Source of the DNA: Xenoacremonium recifei
Taxonomy: Eukaryota; Ascomycota; Sordariomycetes; Hypocreales; Nectriaceae
Direction of reading: 5' to 3'
Assembly (NCBI GenBank): GCA_012184525.1
Contig: WOFQ01000018.1
Location: 62,001 to 126,000, forward strand
Length of the DNA stretch: 64,000 nt
Within the stretch, counting starts at the first letter, position 1, and every line of letters starts with the position of its first letter. The notes below the pieces were generated by a model. That model saw nothing but the letters and a program-made list of their open reading frames with translations. It was not told the DNA's origin and made no database searches. The position numbers were made by a program, and so were the translations under genes. Shown piece after piece: positions 1-11,100 of the stretch.

Positions 1-55
1 TGAGGATGAGGACCCTCGAGGGGACGATGACAGAAAGCGCAAACGCGTTCAGTAG
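1..55 (+). CDS. 3' end of an upstream gene, product unknown
   Basis: An open frame enters from the left edge (codons start at base 2) and stops at TAG 53-55. The visible 17 residues are acidic then strongly basic (EDEDPRGDDD followed by RKRKRVQ), a tail like that of nuclear proteins, with a basic run that could act as a nuclear localisation signal. The rest lies outside the window, so no family can be named. The frame is plausible but short, hence modest confidence. Confidence 0.5.
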   Translation, partial: EDEDPRGDDDRKRKRVQ

Positions 56-754
56 GACTCTGTCGAACCTTCGAGGGAACCTTCATTTTGCAACTGCAAC
101 GTCGACGGCTGTCCATGCTGTATCATTGGGTTAGCCATTACGAGAAGGCCTCGGCGCTTTTGAACACCAAGATCAGTCATTAATGTCTTGTATCGAAGGA
201 TTGAATTTATCCACGGGCACCAGCGGGGCCAATCTCGATGAGAGATGGCCCTGCTTTTACCAACATCTTGTATCCCATAAAAGTCATCGGCTCGCTGCTA
301 AACTGCACGGCCGATTTGGAGTACGGCAGGGATGGTTAGAGGATTTGGGAGGTGACTTATTGTTTTTAATAGGCGGTCTCGCAGGTCGCGGGCTCATGTA
401 TCTATTGCCCGCCCCTGGGTGCAGCCTTCTCTACTATATCGAGACACTTCTCACGAGAAGTAGTCTCCTTCCGGATATGCGGAGTGACGGAGATGTGTAA
501 TGATCCAGGAATACAGTAAGGGATCATGAGAGGGACAGGAATGGTCCCGATTTGTTAGGACATGGTGGATGGATCTATTTATGGTACTCTTTTTAATGGT
601 TTACCTGAACAGCGGAGGATGAATCAATCGAAACAAATTCGCCATGTCGAAATATGATGCCTAATTTGAAGAAATAACATGGGTGTGTTATATACAGTAG
701 ATGTTGCTTGCTTGAAGGGGTGTGGTAGGATGTTCGTATGAAACAGGAGAATAT
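56..754. other. Intergenic, convergent 3' flanks
   Basis: No supported gene. It lies between the stop of the left-edge gene and the stop of the minus-strand DUF3245-like gene, so it should hold two 3' UTRs. The open frame at 183-500 lacks recognisable domains. Confidence 0.5.
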
Positions 755-1339
755 CTATGCCCCCGTAGCCGTCTGGTTCGGCTTCTTCTTGGGTTTTCGT
801 TTCTTGCGGCGTTTCTTCCTCTCGGCATCTGGTTCTTTGGGTTGTTCTCCAGGCTCGCTCTCAGGCTTGCCGTGCTTGTTCTGTTGATCCTCCGTCTCCA
901 GCGCAGCCTCAACCTCCTCAGTCTCAACCTCTACCGGTTTCTCGACCTCCAGCTCAGGCTTCCTCACCCTCTCCCTCTTCCTCTTCCCCAGCGCACTCCG
1001 TCCAACCTCTTCATCGCTCTCACTCTCCACGACCATCTTCTTGCGGCCCTGGTCCTTCGCACCGTTCTTGCCCCGTAGCATTCTTTCTTCGCGACGATTT
1101 GCGCCCTGTGATGCTGCTGACGGCTCTCTCACGAAGCCTACGCCCTCGTTTGGCCGGGTGCCCTTGGTCCAGTCCTCCTCATCGTCCTCTGCTCTGGGTG
1201 CTCTGCGCGGGGCATTGGTCGGGCGCTGCAGGTTCATGCGCTGCAGCACCGATGCCTGAGATGAAAGAAGTAGATTTATGCGATTTGAAAGTGCTGCCCT
1301 ATCGGGTGCTAGGGGCAGCGGCGTGGATGAGCCTGACAT
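755..1339 (-). CDS. DUF3245-like small charged nuclear protein
   Basis: A 194-residue single-exon protein. The start chosen is the ATG giving MSGSSTPLPLAP, because the upstream in-frame stretch looks like leader sequence and the conserved region begins just after it. Residues about 14-60 (DRAALSNRINLLLSSQ, VLQRMN, then a D/E-rich segment with DW) resemble the fungal DUF3245 family; function is unknown. The C-terminal half is low complexity: a serine/acidic patch (ESESDEE), alternating K/R/E/V, then a lysine/arginine-rich tail near the end (KKRRKKRKPKKK) that looks like a nuclear or nucleolar signal. No catalytic motif is visible. The family call rests on recognition of the N-terminal motif and is moderate. 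Confidence 0.65.
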   Translation of the reverse strand: MSGSSTPLPLAPDRAALSNRINLLLSSQASVLQRMNLQRPTNAPRRAPRAEDDEEDWTKGTRPNEGVGFVREPSAASQGANRREERMLRGKNGAKDQGRKKMVVESESDEEVGRSALGKRKRERVRKPELEVEKPVEVETEEVEAALETEDQQNKHGKPESEPGEQPKEPDAERKKRRKKRKPKKKPNQTATGA

Positions 1340-1482
1340 GGTGGTTGTGCCGTTGTCATGAAAGATGCTGAAGTTCAATTTCACATGTCGAAATCTTAGC
1401 ACGGGTCTATGTGGGGGAAGTGTTTGTAATGACTAGGGTATATAAGGGTCTTTGTGTCCTCTAGATCCCAACAAGGCAAGAA

Positions 1483-1598
1483 GACAAGGTGGCCGAGTGG
1501 TCTATGGCGCTACGTTCAAGAAAATTGAATTCTCTTTCTCAGGATACCTGAGATCCGTAGTGGAGCAATCCGCCTGGGTTCGAATCCCAGTCTTGTCA
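1483..1598 (+). tRNA. tRNA-Leu(CAA) with anticodon-loop intron
   Basis: The acceptor stem GACAAGG pairs with TCTTGTC (last pair G-T), with A as discriminator base. The D-arm carries the A-box-like GTGGCCGAGTGGTC, and the T-arm CTGGG-TTCGAAT-CCCAG is perfect. The anticodon stem CTACG (1510-1514) pairs with CGTAG (1556-1560). The loop TTCAAG puts CAA at 1517-1519, reading UUG leucine codons. About 34 nt (about 1521-1554) follow position 37 and must be an intron, as in other eukaryotic tRNA-Leu(CAA) genes. A variable arm GGA-GCAA-TCC confirms a class II tRNA. Confidence 0.95.
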
Positions 1599-1605
1599 GC
1601 CTTCA

Positions 1606-1611
1606 TTTTTT
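1606..1611 (+). terminator. RNA polymerase III T-tract
   Basis: A run of six T starts 8 nt after the tRNA-Leu discriminator base, the expected position and form of a Pol III terminator. A second T run follows at about 1616-1620. Confidence 0.75.
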
Positions 1612-2125
1612 GGACTTTTTGCATATTACATACAATAATTAATATCTTCTTGGACTTTTCTTTTTGCATCCTTTATTCGAAGATCATCAATTCGAAGCTT
1701 CAAGTCAATTTTCATGACAAGTAGAAGTTGAAAGGCGATTCTACGTCATGAACCATCCGCTCTCTCATTTACATACGTTGAAGCAGAAGTGGGAGCAAGA
1801 GATTCATTCATCGAACAAATAATAAAATATTATTATTAAGGAAAGTGTCCTGTCTAAGCAAGGCATTCTAATTTTGAGCGCCGTGATGATGATATGGTCA
1901 TAAGTCGTAAATGCTCCCTCCCAGCCATGGCATGTAAAGGTTGCCAGGCGATGTTCCAAGAAATGCATCGCAATGCAATGATATCGTATCGTATAGTGGT
2001 GGATGCTGTTGATATGTGCAGATGCATCTCTTTACCACTACCGTTAATGCTTCTCGAAGGCCCCATGGTACCTCCTTCTCTTTTACTGCTGTCATGATAC
2101 TCCTTTTCGTTGATGTGTATTGTGT
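1612..2125. other. Intergenic, AT-rich
   Basis: Holds the downstream flank of tRNA-Leu and the 3' flank of the minus-strand DLT1 gene. It includes an AT-rich stretch (about 1815-1845). No gene supported. Confidence 0.5.
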
Positions 2126-3418
2126 TCATATACTCCCTGCCGTATCCCGCAAACTTAAGATATACGGCAAATCTGACGTATCATGCCTGGTCGCCAGTCG
2201 AATCACCGACCCCGAGCTCGCCGACATCTTTGACCGCAGACTCGAAGACGAGGGCTGACTGGGCACCGGCCGCAAGCGTTGGCTCTGACTCGGCGCGAGA
2301 CTGTTATTGCTGGACTTCCGCGATACGGCGCCGGTTACGCGGCTGCGCAGGCTGTTCGGGGCGGTGCGCCATTGGTACCAGCTGGCTGACGAGTTGCGCT
2401 TGCGGACACGGCGGCGCGTGGAGCTGCTTATACTGGCTGAGTCGGCGTTGCTCTGCGTCGGGGCGAGGCGCGCTTCGTAGTCAGCCTGGCTCTCGGTCGA
2501 GGTCATATCTGAGTCTCGCTCTTCTTGCACCGGGTCGGGCTCGTATGGTTCCATTTGGCGGAGGATCTCGGCGAATAGGTGCATGAGCTCCTTGAAGCGG
2601 GCGTTCGAGATCGGCCGGGTCGAGAAGCGGGCATATTCGTACTGGGCGAGAAACTGCATAACGGTGGTGTCTAGCTCTAGGACTCCTAGGTCGGCGAGGT
2701 GGACGACGTAGTCGCGGAGACCCATGTTGGATGTGCGTTGGAGCAGAGCTACGGCGTCGGGATCCAGCACGGGGATTTCGGTTCGGGATGTTTCGTCCGC
2801 CGGGGCCAGCGTCAGGGCCTTACCCTCGATGAGGTTGGGCAACTCGGATATGACTGAAACGTAGTGAAGGTTCGGTAGATCTGGCGAGTTCGGTGATCCC
2901 CAGCCGTAGTGTTCAATGTCTCCCCAGACTGGTTTTCTCGACGATAGCAAGGGGCCCAGGTCTTCAGGTGCCGTCCTACTGTCGACATTCGTCTTTTGCC
3001 TCAATGGAACCGGCTCGTACTCCTCTTCCTCTTCATCGTCCGTCGCAGGCCGCAGCCTCGGCCGGGCCTCGTAAGCGATGAATGCGCTGCGACTCAGCCC
3101 AGCGCTGATCATCTTGTACACTCGGGACCTCACATCGCCCTTCTCGATAGGAACCCATCCCTTGGGTATGGCCGCTAGGTCCGTCTTGGTGATGTACAGG
3201 CGGGTGAAGAAGACGAAGCTGACGACGAGGATCGAGAACAGGTAGCCGGCGGTGAGGATCCAGATGTTGTAGATCTGGCGGTTGCGCAGCGAGCGCTCGA
3301 TGGCATCGGCAGGCGTCACAATAAGCAGCCCTAGCAGTATGATATACAGCACGAGGTAGACGGAGCCGTAACCGATGACGGCAATGAGCCGGCGGTGAGC
3401 ACGGGTCCAGGAAGCCAT
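2126..3418 (-). CDS. DLT1: DLT1 family membrane protein (defect at low temperature 1)
   Basis: A 430-residue single-exon protein. The ATG giving MASWTRAHRR is preferred; the codon before it is GTG. Two hydrophobic segments at about residues 13-37 (GYGSVYLVLYIILLGLLIV) and 53-72 (ILTAGYLFSILVVSFVFFT) make an N-terminal two-helix hairpin. It is followed by PKGWVPI and a long cytosolic region with EYARFS and FKELMHLFAEILRQM, as in fungal DLT1 proteins. The last about 130 residues are Ser/Arg-rich and probably disordered. In yeast, loss of Dlt1 affects growth at low temperature; its biochemical role is not known. Divergent from the NLR-type gene, with about 820 bp between the starts. Confidence 0.8.
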   Translation of the reverse strand: MASWTRAHRRLIAVIGYGSVYLVLYIILLGLLIVTPADAIERSLRNRQIYNIWILTAGYLFSILVVSFVFFTRLYITKTDLAAIPKGWVPIEKGDVRSRVYKMISAGLSRSAFIAYEARPRLRPATDDEEEEEYEPVPLRQKTNVDSRTAPEDLGPLLSSRKPVWGDIEHYGWGSPNSPDLPNLHYVSVISELPNLIEGKALTLAPADETSRTEIPVLDPDAVALLQRTSNMGLRDYVVHLADLGVLELDTTVMQFLAQYEYARFSTRPISNARFKELMHLFAEILRQMEPYEPDPVQEERDSDMTSTESQADYEARLAPTQSNADSASISSSTRRRVRKRNSSASWYQWRTAPNSLRSRVTGAVSRKSSNNSLAPSQSQRLRPVPSQPSSSSLRSKMSASSGSVIRLATRHDTSDLPYILSLRDTAGSI

Positions 3419-4241
3419 CACGACGAGGAGCTTGGGGGCAGAGAGTCGTCGACGGTGAAGACTGCTGCTGCCGCTGCTGAGAATGATGATGTCGAGGAGA
3501 GACCAACCATGGCTATGGCGGCTGGGTAGCCATGGGTTGTGGCTTTGCGCTCGGGGACTGCGGTAAAATGGAGGCTGGTGATAGCCTGGTCCTGGTGGGA
3601 TGGTGATGGTTCGAACGATTTGCGGTGGACGAAGACGGAGGAGGAGGCTGGAGAAAGATCCGCAATTTTCGCCCCACTAATTAGGATGAGTGCCGACGCC
3701 GCTTTTATGCTTTATGCCAGGACATCGTAGGGTAGGCGATTATTAAAAGCCAACCTACTCCGTACGTGCGACCGTAAGACTTCTTTTCCAAGGACGACTA
3801 ATGCTCAATATCGACCCTAAGATTGTATACTACTAGTATAGGTCTGAGCTAGGGATTTGTATATGCTTTGTATATTTGGTAAATGTCGGAACGTTTAAGT
3901 TCCGGATGCTGGTACTGAGTACAGGATAACTAGTCATTTTCCGAGGATGAGATACTCTCTTTCAGCGCCCAGGCACTCTTCGCAAATACAAAAGAAAATT
4001 ACTTCTAGCATTCTGGAAAATTTGAGGCTATGCTTAGGCCATTGGTCGGAAGTTTGGGGGCTGTGTGCAGCACGTGACTAGCGACGCGTTGGGCCTGCAT
4101 GATGAAGTTGAGGTGCATTTCTTCTTGCTGCCTGATATGACGCTGTCATTTCTTCAAATCTCACTTACGAGACAAGTCGACTTGCAAAGCTGGACCGGTG
4201 CCTTGAGAGTGCCGCCAGAAAGACTACGGCGTATCATCATC
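3419..4241. other. Divergent promoter region DLT1 / NLR-type gene
   Basis: Upstream DNA of both DLT1 (minus) and the NLR-type gene (plus). No gene or clear core promoter element was recognised. An in-frame upstream ATG at 4137 could lengthen the NLR-type protein by 35 residues. Confidence 0.5.
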
Positions 4242-7200
4242 ATGGCAGGTCCCAAGACAGATCCCGACCTGGCCCAGCCCGCTTTCGACAAAGCCATGCT
4301 TGAGTTCAAGAAAACGCTGAAGAACCCAGACCTGTACTCCGAGATTCTCAAAACCACCTCCATCGACGAGGTTTATAATTTGACCGATAAGCTACAGAAC
4401 GGCCAAGGAACTCACCTTGTTAACTTAGCGAGGATCCAGCCGTACTTGGAGCGTATGAGAGCTTACACGGAAGCCATCGACACGTTCATTCAGGCAAAAC
4501 CCGAAATTCTCGCGCTCATCTGGGGTCCTATCAAGCTACTTATTCAGTGGACCAGTACCTTGACTAAGTCCCTCAAAGCAATAGTAGTGGTCATCCAGGA
4601 GATTGGAAATCTACTTCCAGAGTTTGACCATGCAGCGAAACTCTTCAGCAAGAACCAGCATATTAACGACGTCCTCGCCCTCTTGTTCCAAGATGTTCTG
4701 GATTTTTACTTGGTTTCTCTCAATTTTTTCAGCATGAAAGGTAAGCTCTCATCCGCGCCACAGCCGAAAAGCTTTTTCTAGCTCTGATGGCTCACTGATT
4801 ATACGTAGGGTGGAAGACGTTCTTTGAGGCATTATGGCCGAAGAAAAAGGAAGAGATAGAGCGTGTCACTGGTAGTTTGAAAGAGCATACATCCTTATTG
4901 CGAAACAAAATCCGTCTGGAAGACATCCAGGAAGCACACGCTGCACGTCAACTTGAGATCGAGAAGTTCGCCAAGATCGAAGAAGCAAATAGGCTGCAGG
5001 AATACGCTGCCGTGGAGACAGCTATAGCACCAAAGTTTTATGGCAAGAAGCTTAACTTCTTGCGCAGCCGTACCTGTGATGGGACAAAAGACTGGGTGAT
5101 CAAGAACGCGGATTTGAGCAAATGGCTACAAGTCACCAGAGACTCATCAAAGATCATCTGGCTTTGTGGAATTCCTGGAGCAGGTAGGCTTGGGCTTCTT
5201 TACTTATCACGTCTGTTTGGAGACTGACCTCGAGTATAGGGAAAACATATTTCGCCGCAAGTGTCGTTAATGAGTCGATATTGCTCGGGTACACGTTGTT
5301 CGTGTTTCTATCACACGAGCATCAAGATACCTCTGCAATGTCAGTGATCCACTCTCTCATCTTTCAGCTTGCTCGGAAGGAACCATTACTCCAGGATATG
5401 GTCCGTTATAGCAAACGTGACCCCCTTGAGTTCGATTTACCATCCGCAGTCAAACTTCTTACCGATCTTATTCGCGGGGCAGGGCCAGTTCGTATCATAA
5501 TCGACGGGTTGGACGAAATTGAGGTCGATGAAAGGGTTCCCTTGGTTCAACAGATGCTGAAAGTCTCCAGTGATTGTGATGGAGCTCGAGTGCTGATTTG
5601 CAGTCGACCGGAAGCTGACATTAAGAGATTGCTTCAAAATACGGCAATATCTATCTACGTCAACAACCAAAACACAGACGTTATCCACGCATTTGTCATG
5701 GGTAGATATGTCGATTGGCTCCAGGAACGTACTATTTTCCCGGAGGAAGAGGCTGAAATCAGGGAACTCTTTAGGACTCTTGCCGTCCAAGCCAAAGGTA
5801 AGCCCGAATGCTGACCCGGTCGAGGTTATGAAGATAGTTAAGCGCGAAGACTTATTTGCGAACAGGAATGTTTCTTTATGCTCATCTCGTTTTGAAGGGT
5901 CTAGACTTCGTTCACTCCATTTCTGAGATACGACGCGATCTCAAAGTCCTACCTACGGATCTCAATGCTGCGTATGGTGGAATTTCGTCTCAGTGCCTTC
6001 TCAAATTGACAGCTTAACAGGTATGGGAGAATCTTCACTCGCATAAACGAGAATCTTCCCAATCACATTGTTCAGAAGGCCCGGAAAGTGCTTGGATGGA
6101 TCGGCTATTCGCCTGTGTCGCTGACAACCCGAGAGCTAGAGCAAGCGCTTATTATCAACATTGGCGACTTGGACCAGGATCCCACAGACATTTCGGCCCT
6201 GGATCTGATTCGGCTGTGCGGCCCAGTAATAGAGGAAATTGATGACGAACTTCATTTCGTGCATTTCACCGCAAGAGAGTAAGTATAATAATCCACTGTC
6301 CTGAAAGCAGGGTCAGGCATCTCAATCTAATATTCGCAGATACTTCTTTAGCTCCAGCATCAGAAACTCTATTGACCCTATAGTTTCCATCCTCAGTTTA
6401 GCAAAGTGCTGTATCACCTATCTTTGCCAACATCACCACGATGTAAATGAAGACGAGAGCTCATTCCAAAAAAGTGTTATCCGCGGGGCATACCGACTTC
6501 ATCATTACGCGTCAGACAATTGGTCACGACTCGTCGAATCCTACCTGAAATTAGCATCCTTGTCCAAGGACTCTACGGAACTCACCGAACTCATTGCTAT
6601 GCTTGATATTTTAGCATCGCGGGCTAATTCTCAATACCTTGGTCAGAGGAGCGGTTCGATCGCAAGACTTTGAAGGCACTCCAGACAAATATGGGCCAGG
6701 ATGTGTATGAACTTGTGTCCAACGAGTTGGAATTCCACAAAGAAGCCAGTACGCGGCTCTTCGAGTTGGGTAAAGGTGAGTTACGTTCCGTACTGAGCTC
6801 GAGACTCCCTATCTTTCATAGAAGACTCGAATTCTAATAGCATGGGTTAGGGGAATGGCAGACGGCAGACCCTCTACTTACACGCAAGATTACGACCTCT
6901 CTTCATTCGGCCCTCGACCAGCTAGTCTGCCCACCGGGAGCGCACCTAAATCCGTGTCACTGTCAAGCTATCCATAGCCACTATGGCAGGCCGTTCAAAT
7001 GCGACTTTGTGGGCTGTGACTACCAACGGTTGGGCTTTGAAACCCGCAAGGCAAGGAACGAGCATTCGAAAACTCATGACCGCCCATGGACTTGCGATGT
7101 GACCGGTTGCGAATACCACGATGTTGGATTTGTCTCTCGCCAAATGCGAGATCGCCACCTGGACAAGGCTCATAGAGTTGAAGATCATCCCACGCCCGAT

Positions 7201-8112
7201 CTGCCTACTCTAGCCAAAGACGACAACGAAGTTGTCATGAAAGCTCTTATCAGGGGGCAGCAGGTCACAAGGGGGAGCGCAGCGGAAAAATTGTTTAGTC
7301 GCCTCTCCCGCGACACCAGGAGAAAGTTGTTTCAGGAAGTAGCATGTTTCGGCACTTATGAAATGATGGGGCTTCTTTTTACCGAAAAATTGTTTTGTTG
7401 TTTTCTGAACGCCCAACATATTATAGAAGCCGCTCTGGTGGGTCAAAATCGTGAAGCATTGAGATGGATGCAGGGCCGATTTCTACCAAAAAAGACGCCA
7501 TGCTGCAGCCGAATATCTGTAGTCAGGATCTGGAGAGCGTTACTGGAATCGGGAGATCTAGGAGGTATGTATCAACATGTGGAAGCTTTTCTGTATGAGG
7601 AAGCGATTTTTTGCATACGACATCCTCGCAGAACAGCGTCAAGTTGCTTCTTGCCCAGGTTTATCGAGGCGACGGACGGAGAGCATTGGAAGGAAAACTT
7701 TCTCATTTCGTTGTGGAACAAAGTACATGAGGCCACCGAGGTAGCACTCATGTGGTGGAGCTATGCTCTTTGTTCTGTGGCACGAACGACTTGCTCGACC
7801 AGGCTTGCTAGCTGGCTTTGCGACCATGGTGCTTCCGTCGATTTCGTCCGAGCATATCAGATGGGACCTGCACTTCTTTTGGCAGCAAAGAAAGACACGC
7901 TCGAAGCAGCTCAACTCATGAGATTTCTACTTTATCGAGGAGCTGATCCAGAGTGTACGATCCGTCATCCAAAAAATTTAATGGGGGAAGTCTCGGCACT
8001 CCGTGGACCGAAGGGGCTTCATAAGTGGCTCAAGCTTTCCTGGGACGAGCTTGTTGATGAGGCAGAAGAGGCACGGAAAAGCAATGATAACCCACCTGTA
8101 CCCATTGACTGA
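4242..8112 (+). CDS. NACHT NLR-type protein with C2H2 repeats; frame broken in exon 6
   Basis: Fungal STAND/NLR-type gene, a family linked to allorecognition and immunity-like responses. Exons read by splice signals and phase: 4242-4740, 4809-5183, 5240-5797, 5866-5971, 6021-6278, 6340 to about 6775, 6851-8112. The N-terminal domain (IQAKPEILALIWGPIKLLIQ) resembles DUF7708. The P-loop GIPGAGKT is split by an intron, the NACHT Walker B is RIIIDGLDE, and SRPEADI follows. A winged-helix part contains LTTRELEQAL and FVHFTARE. The C-terminal part has two CX4C...H zinc-finger-like repeats (CDFVGC..., CDVTGC...) and a region with ankyrin-like helices. In exon 6 the frame ends at TGA 6671-6673, while the family-like coding sequence continues one base out of phase to 6775. 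No splice pair that restores it was found. So this is a pseudogene, a recent allele or a base error. Confidence 0.75.
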
Positions 8113-8126
8113 TTTGAGAACATCGA

Positions 8127-11100
8127 CTAGCTATCGGTCATAGCTGATGCAAGAACATCCTGGAGCTTCTATGTATAGCATCGTTAGACCATTTCTGATA
8201 GCAACAGCTTTACAACTTACCTTCCACCGCCTTCCATCCACTTCTGCCTGTGAAATAGAACCCTGATCAAGGGACCGACTGATGAGTTGCAACTTCTCGG
8301 ACTGAATCCATTGGACGTACTACCATGACTTGTCAGAGTTGGGTTCCGGAACAGGCGGCAATGCTTCAAAGCCTGGGAGGCGCTCTACCTTTTCTATGGA
8401 TTTATTGACGATGTACCGAGTGACAGTTGCCCTTTTTTTCTGTCCAAATCTATGAACACGTCCGATAGCTTGTGATTCGGTCATGGGGTTCCATTGCGGT
8501 TCTAGGATATGGACATGGCAGGCTGATGTGAGATTGATCCTATGGAATCGATCGTGTCAGCTACGCAAAAAGCTTCATGGGGAAACCAAAAGATCACTTA
8601 CCCCTCGCCGGCGCTCCCAATGCTTGCCAAAATAACTGTACAGGTTGCATCTTCCTTGAAACGACGGATGGCTCTAGCCCGTTGATCTAATGGAGTTTGG
8701 CCGTCGATCCGCTCTAAGTTGTACCCCTCGTTTTCTAGATCCCTTTGTACCAAATCGATCATCTTGGTCCAACAACTGAACACAACACTGTTCATAAGAG
8801 TTGGTCACCTTTCGGTCACAATACTAGATGCCATGCTTTGTACTCACCTTTTGTCAACGGCGCCGTCGGCGTGTGGCTGCTGCTCGGTGCGAAGATTTCG
8901 TATCAAAGCCTCAACTTTGGCTGAACGAGGAAAAGAGGAAGGAGACCTCGACCCTAAGCTTGAAGGTCGTTGACAAGTTTTTTCCTTACCATTAGTCTCG
9001 TCGGCCGATTCGCAAGATGGACACATGGCGTCACCGCAAGGGAAGACGTCATCATCTTCGATCCCCTGGAAGAATGTATTACACTTTGCGCATGATCTTT
9101 GCTGTTGTTGCATCATGGGCCATGTGACAGTCTCAAAGTCCCGGGATTCCCACGCTTCGAGAGCTGACTTGGGTAAGAGTTTGTCCCCGTAGTTGCAGAT
9201 AAATCGAAGGAAGGTGATGAGGGAGAGAATATTGCTATCACCCCTCTCGACTTTTGCTCCTGGAACTTTTTTCCCTTTCCCCTTGCCTTTCATAACACCC
9301 TTTGCTATACGGTGGCTCTTCTCCTGGAAGAACCTGTATAACTCTGCATCGCTGCTAGTTAGGTCCACGAAAACATTCTTCGGAGATGGATCCTGAAGGC
9401 CGAGGCTCGCGGCAATGAGCTTCATCGTACGTCGCAGGCTCGTTGCACGAACGAGGGTTTGGAGACGTTCCATACCATCTGGAAGGTTGTTCTTGATGGG
9501 CGTGGCAATAAATCTGTCAAAGTCTCTCTTTTCACTCAGACCCTGGACCTGGAGAAACGATAAGAGTGCGGCGTAGTCGTCGAGAGAATTGTGAATTGGA
9601 GTTCCTGTTAGGCACCATCGGAATTGGGAGAGCTTCGAGATTTCTATAGCGGCGTTGTAGAGTTGCGAGGAACGTGTCCTTATACGGTGGGCTATCATCA
9701 ACGATGTCAGTTGAGATCGGATCCTGATCGCGTTTCGTGATTCTCTCCTACCTTCATCGAGGACGATGCGACGCCAGCTGTGAGAGTAGACCGTGTCTCT
9801 CTCATGTTGTGTCGCAAAGTCCTGGCGAAGTACCTCGTATGTTGTGAGCACAATATCGTATCCCACCAAGTCGCGAACCCGGTCATGTCTGGATGGACCG
9901 TGATATCTGGTTGCTTTGATCGCGCCTTTAAATATGTGTCTATGATAGAGATTAAACTGGCTTCAGACCAACAAGACAGGGAACCATACTTCTCAATCTG
10001 CTCCTCCCACCCAAAGATTGCTGATACAGTTAGATTTCCTGGATGTGCGATAAAAAAATTTCGTTGCGACATGGCATTCAACTTACTTGACTTTGGGACA
10101 ACGACGAGTGTTGGACTGCAATCTTCTTCGCCATCGGTCTTACGGCCATCTTTCACATCGAGGTACCAGCAAATTAGAGCAAGGGTACTCAAAGTCTTCC
10201 CTAACCCCATTTCCTATACAATCAGCCTTCTTGTTTAATGCCAAACAACGCTATTGATATACTTACATCGGCCAGGATGCCACCACATAGTGTAGCCGGA
10301 TTCTTCTCAATCCATCCTGTAACTTTATTTCGATATCTGTAAAGGGTTAGTTTTCTCGACTCTACTATGGAAAGACACGGTGTTACTAGGAGATAGACGG
10401 ACGCCTTACCTTGAATTTGCGGTCATGGATGAAGGCCCCCTGTTTAGATACTCCCACAACGTGGGAAACTTGGCGTTATCTATAATGCCGCACTCTTTCT
10501 CAACCATCATTCCCAATGCAGCTAGTTGATGCCTGTCTACGTGTCAGTAATGTCATTCGTATCTTATGAAACTTGGTGAGTGATCTTGGTTGACGTACTT
10601 TTCTAAGGTAGTCTTCAATCTTGGACTAACCACGACTTCGGGCGCTACCTCCCCTCCACTCGCCAAGTCGAATATCCTCCATATCTTTGCTTTGCTGACT
10701 TCATCTAGCATTGCCGTACTGGGTGGTGTCTCTCCTTCGTCCTGGAGACTTAGATCTTCGATCCTAGGCATTTGGGCACCCGGGCGTATCAAGTAGTGCG
10801 GGTTAAAATATTCCACGCTATGGTCGTACTCGTCCTGTGTAGGATGTTGCAGATATAAACCTGCATTGGAAAGATGTTCCCCAACCAGGTCCTTGTCTTT
10901 AAGTAAACCGTAGATGACGATACGAGTTGGCATTTCGGGAGTAGGTAAATTTCGGGTCTGAGCCTTGCTGGATTTGCCCTGCTTCACATCATCGTCTTTT
11001 TTTCCGAGAGTGAATGAAGCTGTAGCATGGACTGGGAAGTCTCTTAAGAGAGAACCAAGTTCATTGGAGATAATGAGGCCCACAAACTCATCGGGCTCTT

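Noticed and set aside
8320..8322. In-frame TAG that would end the SNF2 protein early
   Set aside because: It is the last codon of a 69-nt intron (8320-8388). Splicing joins RYIVNKSIEK to YVQWIQSEKL, which is the family-like C-terminus.
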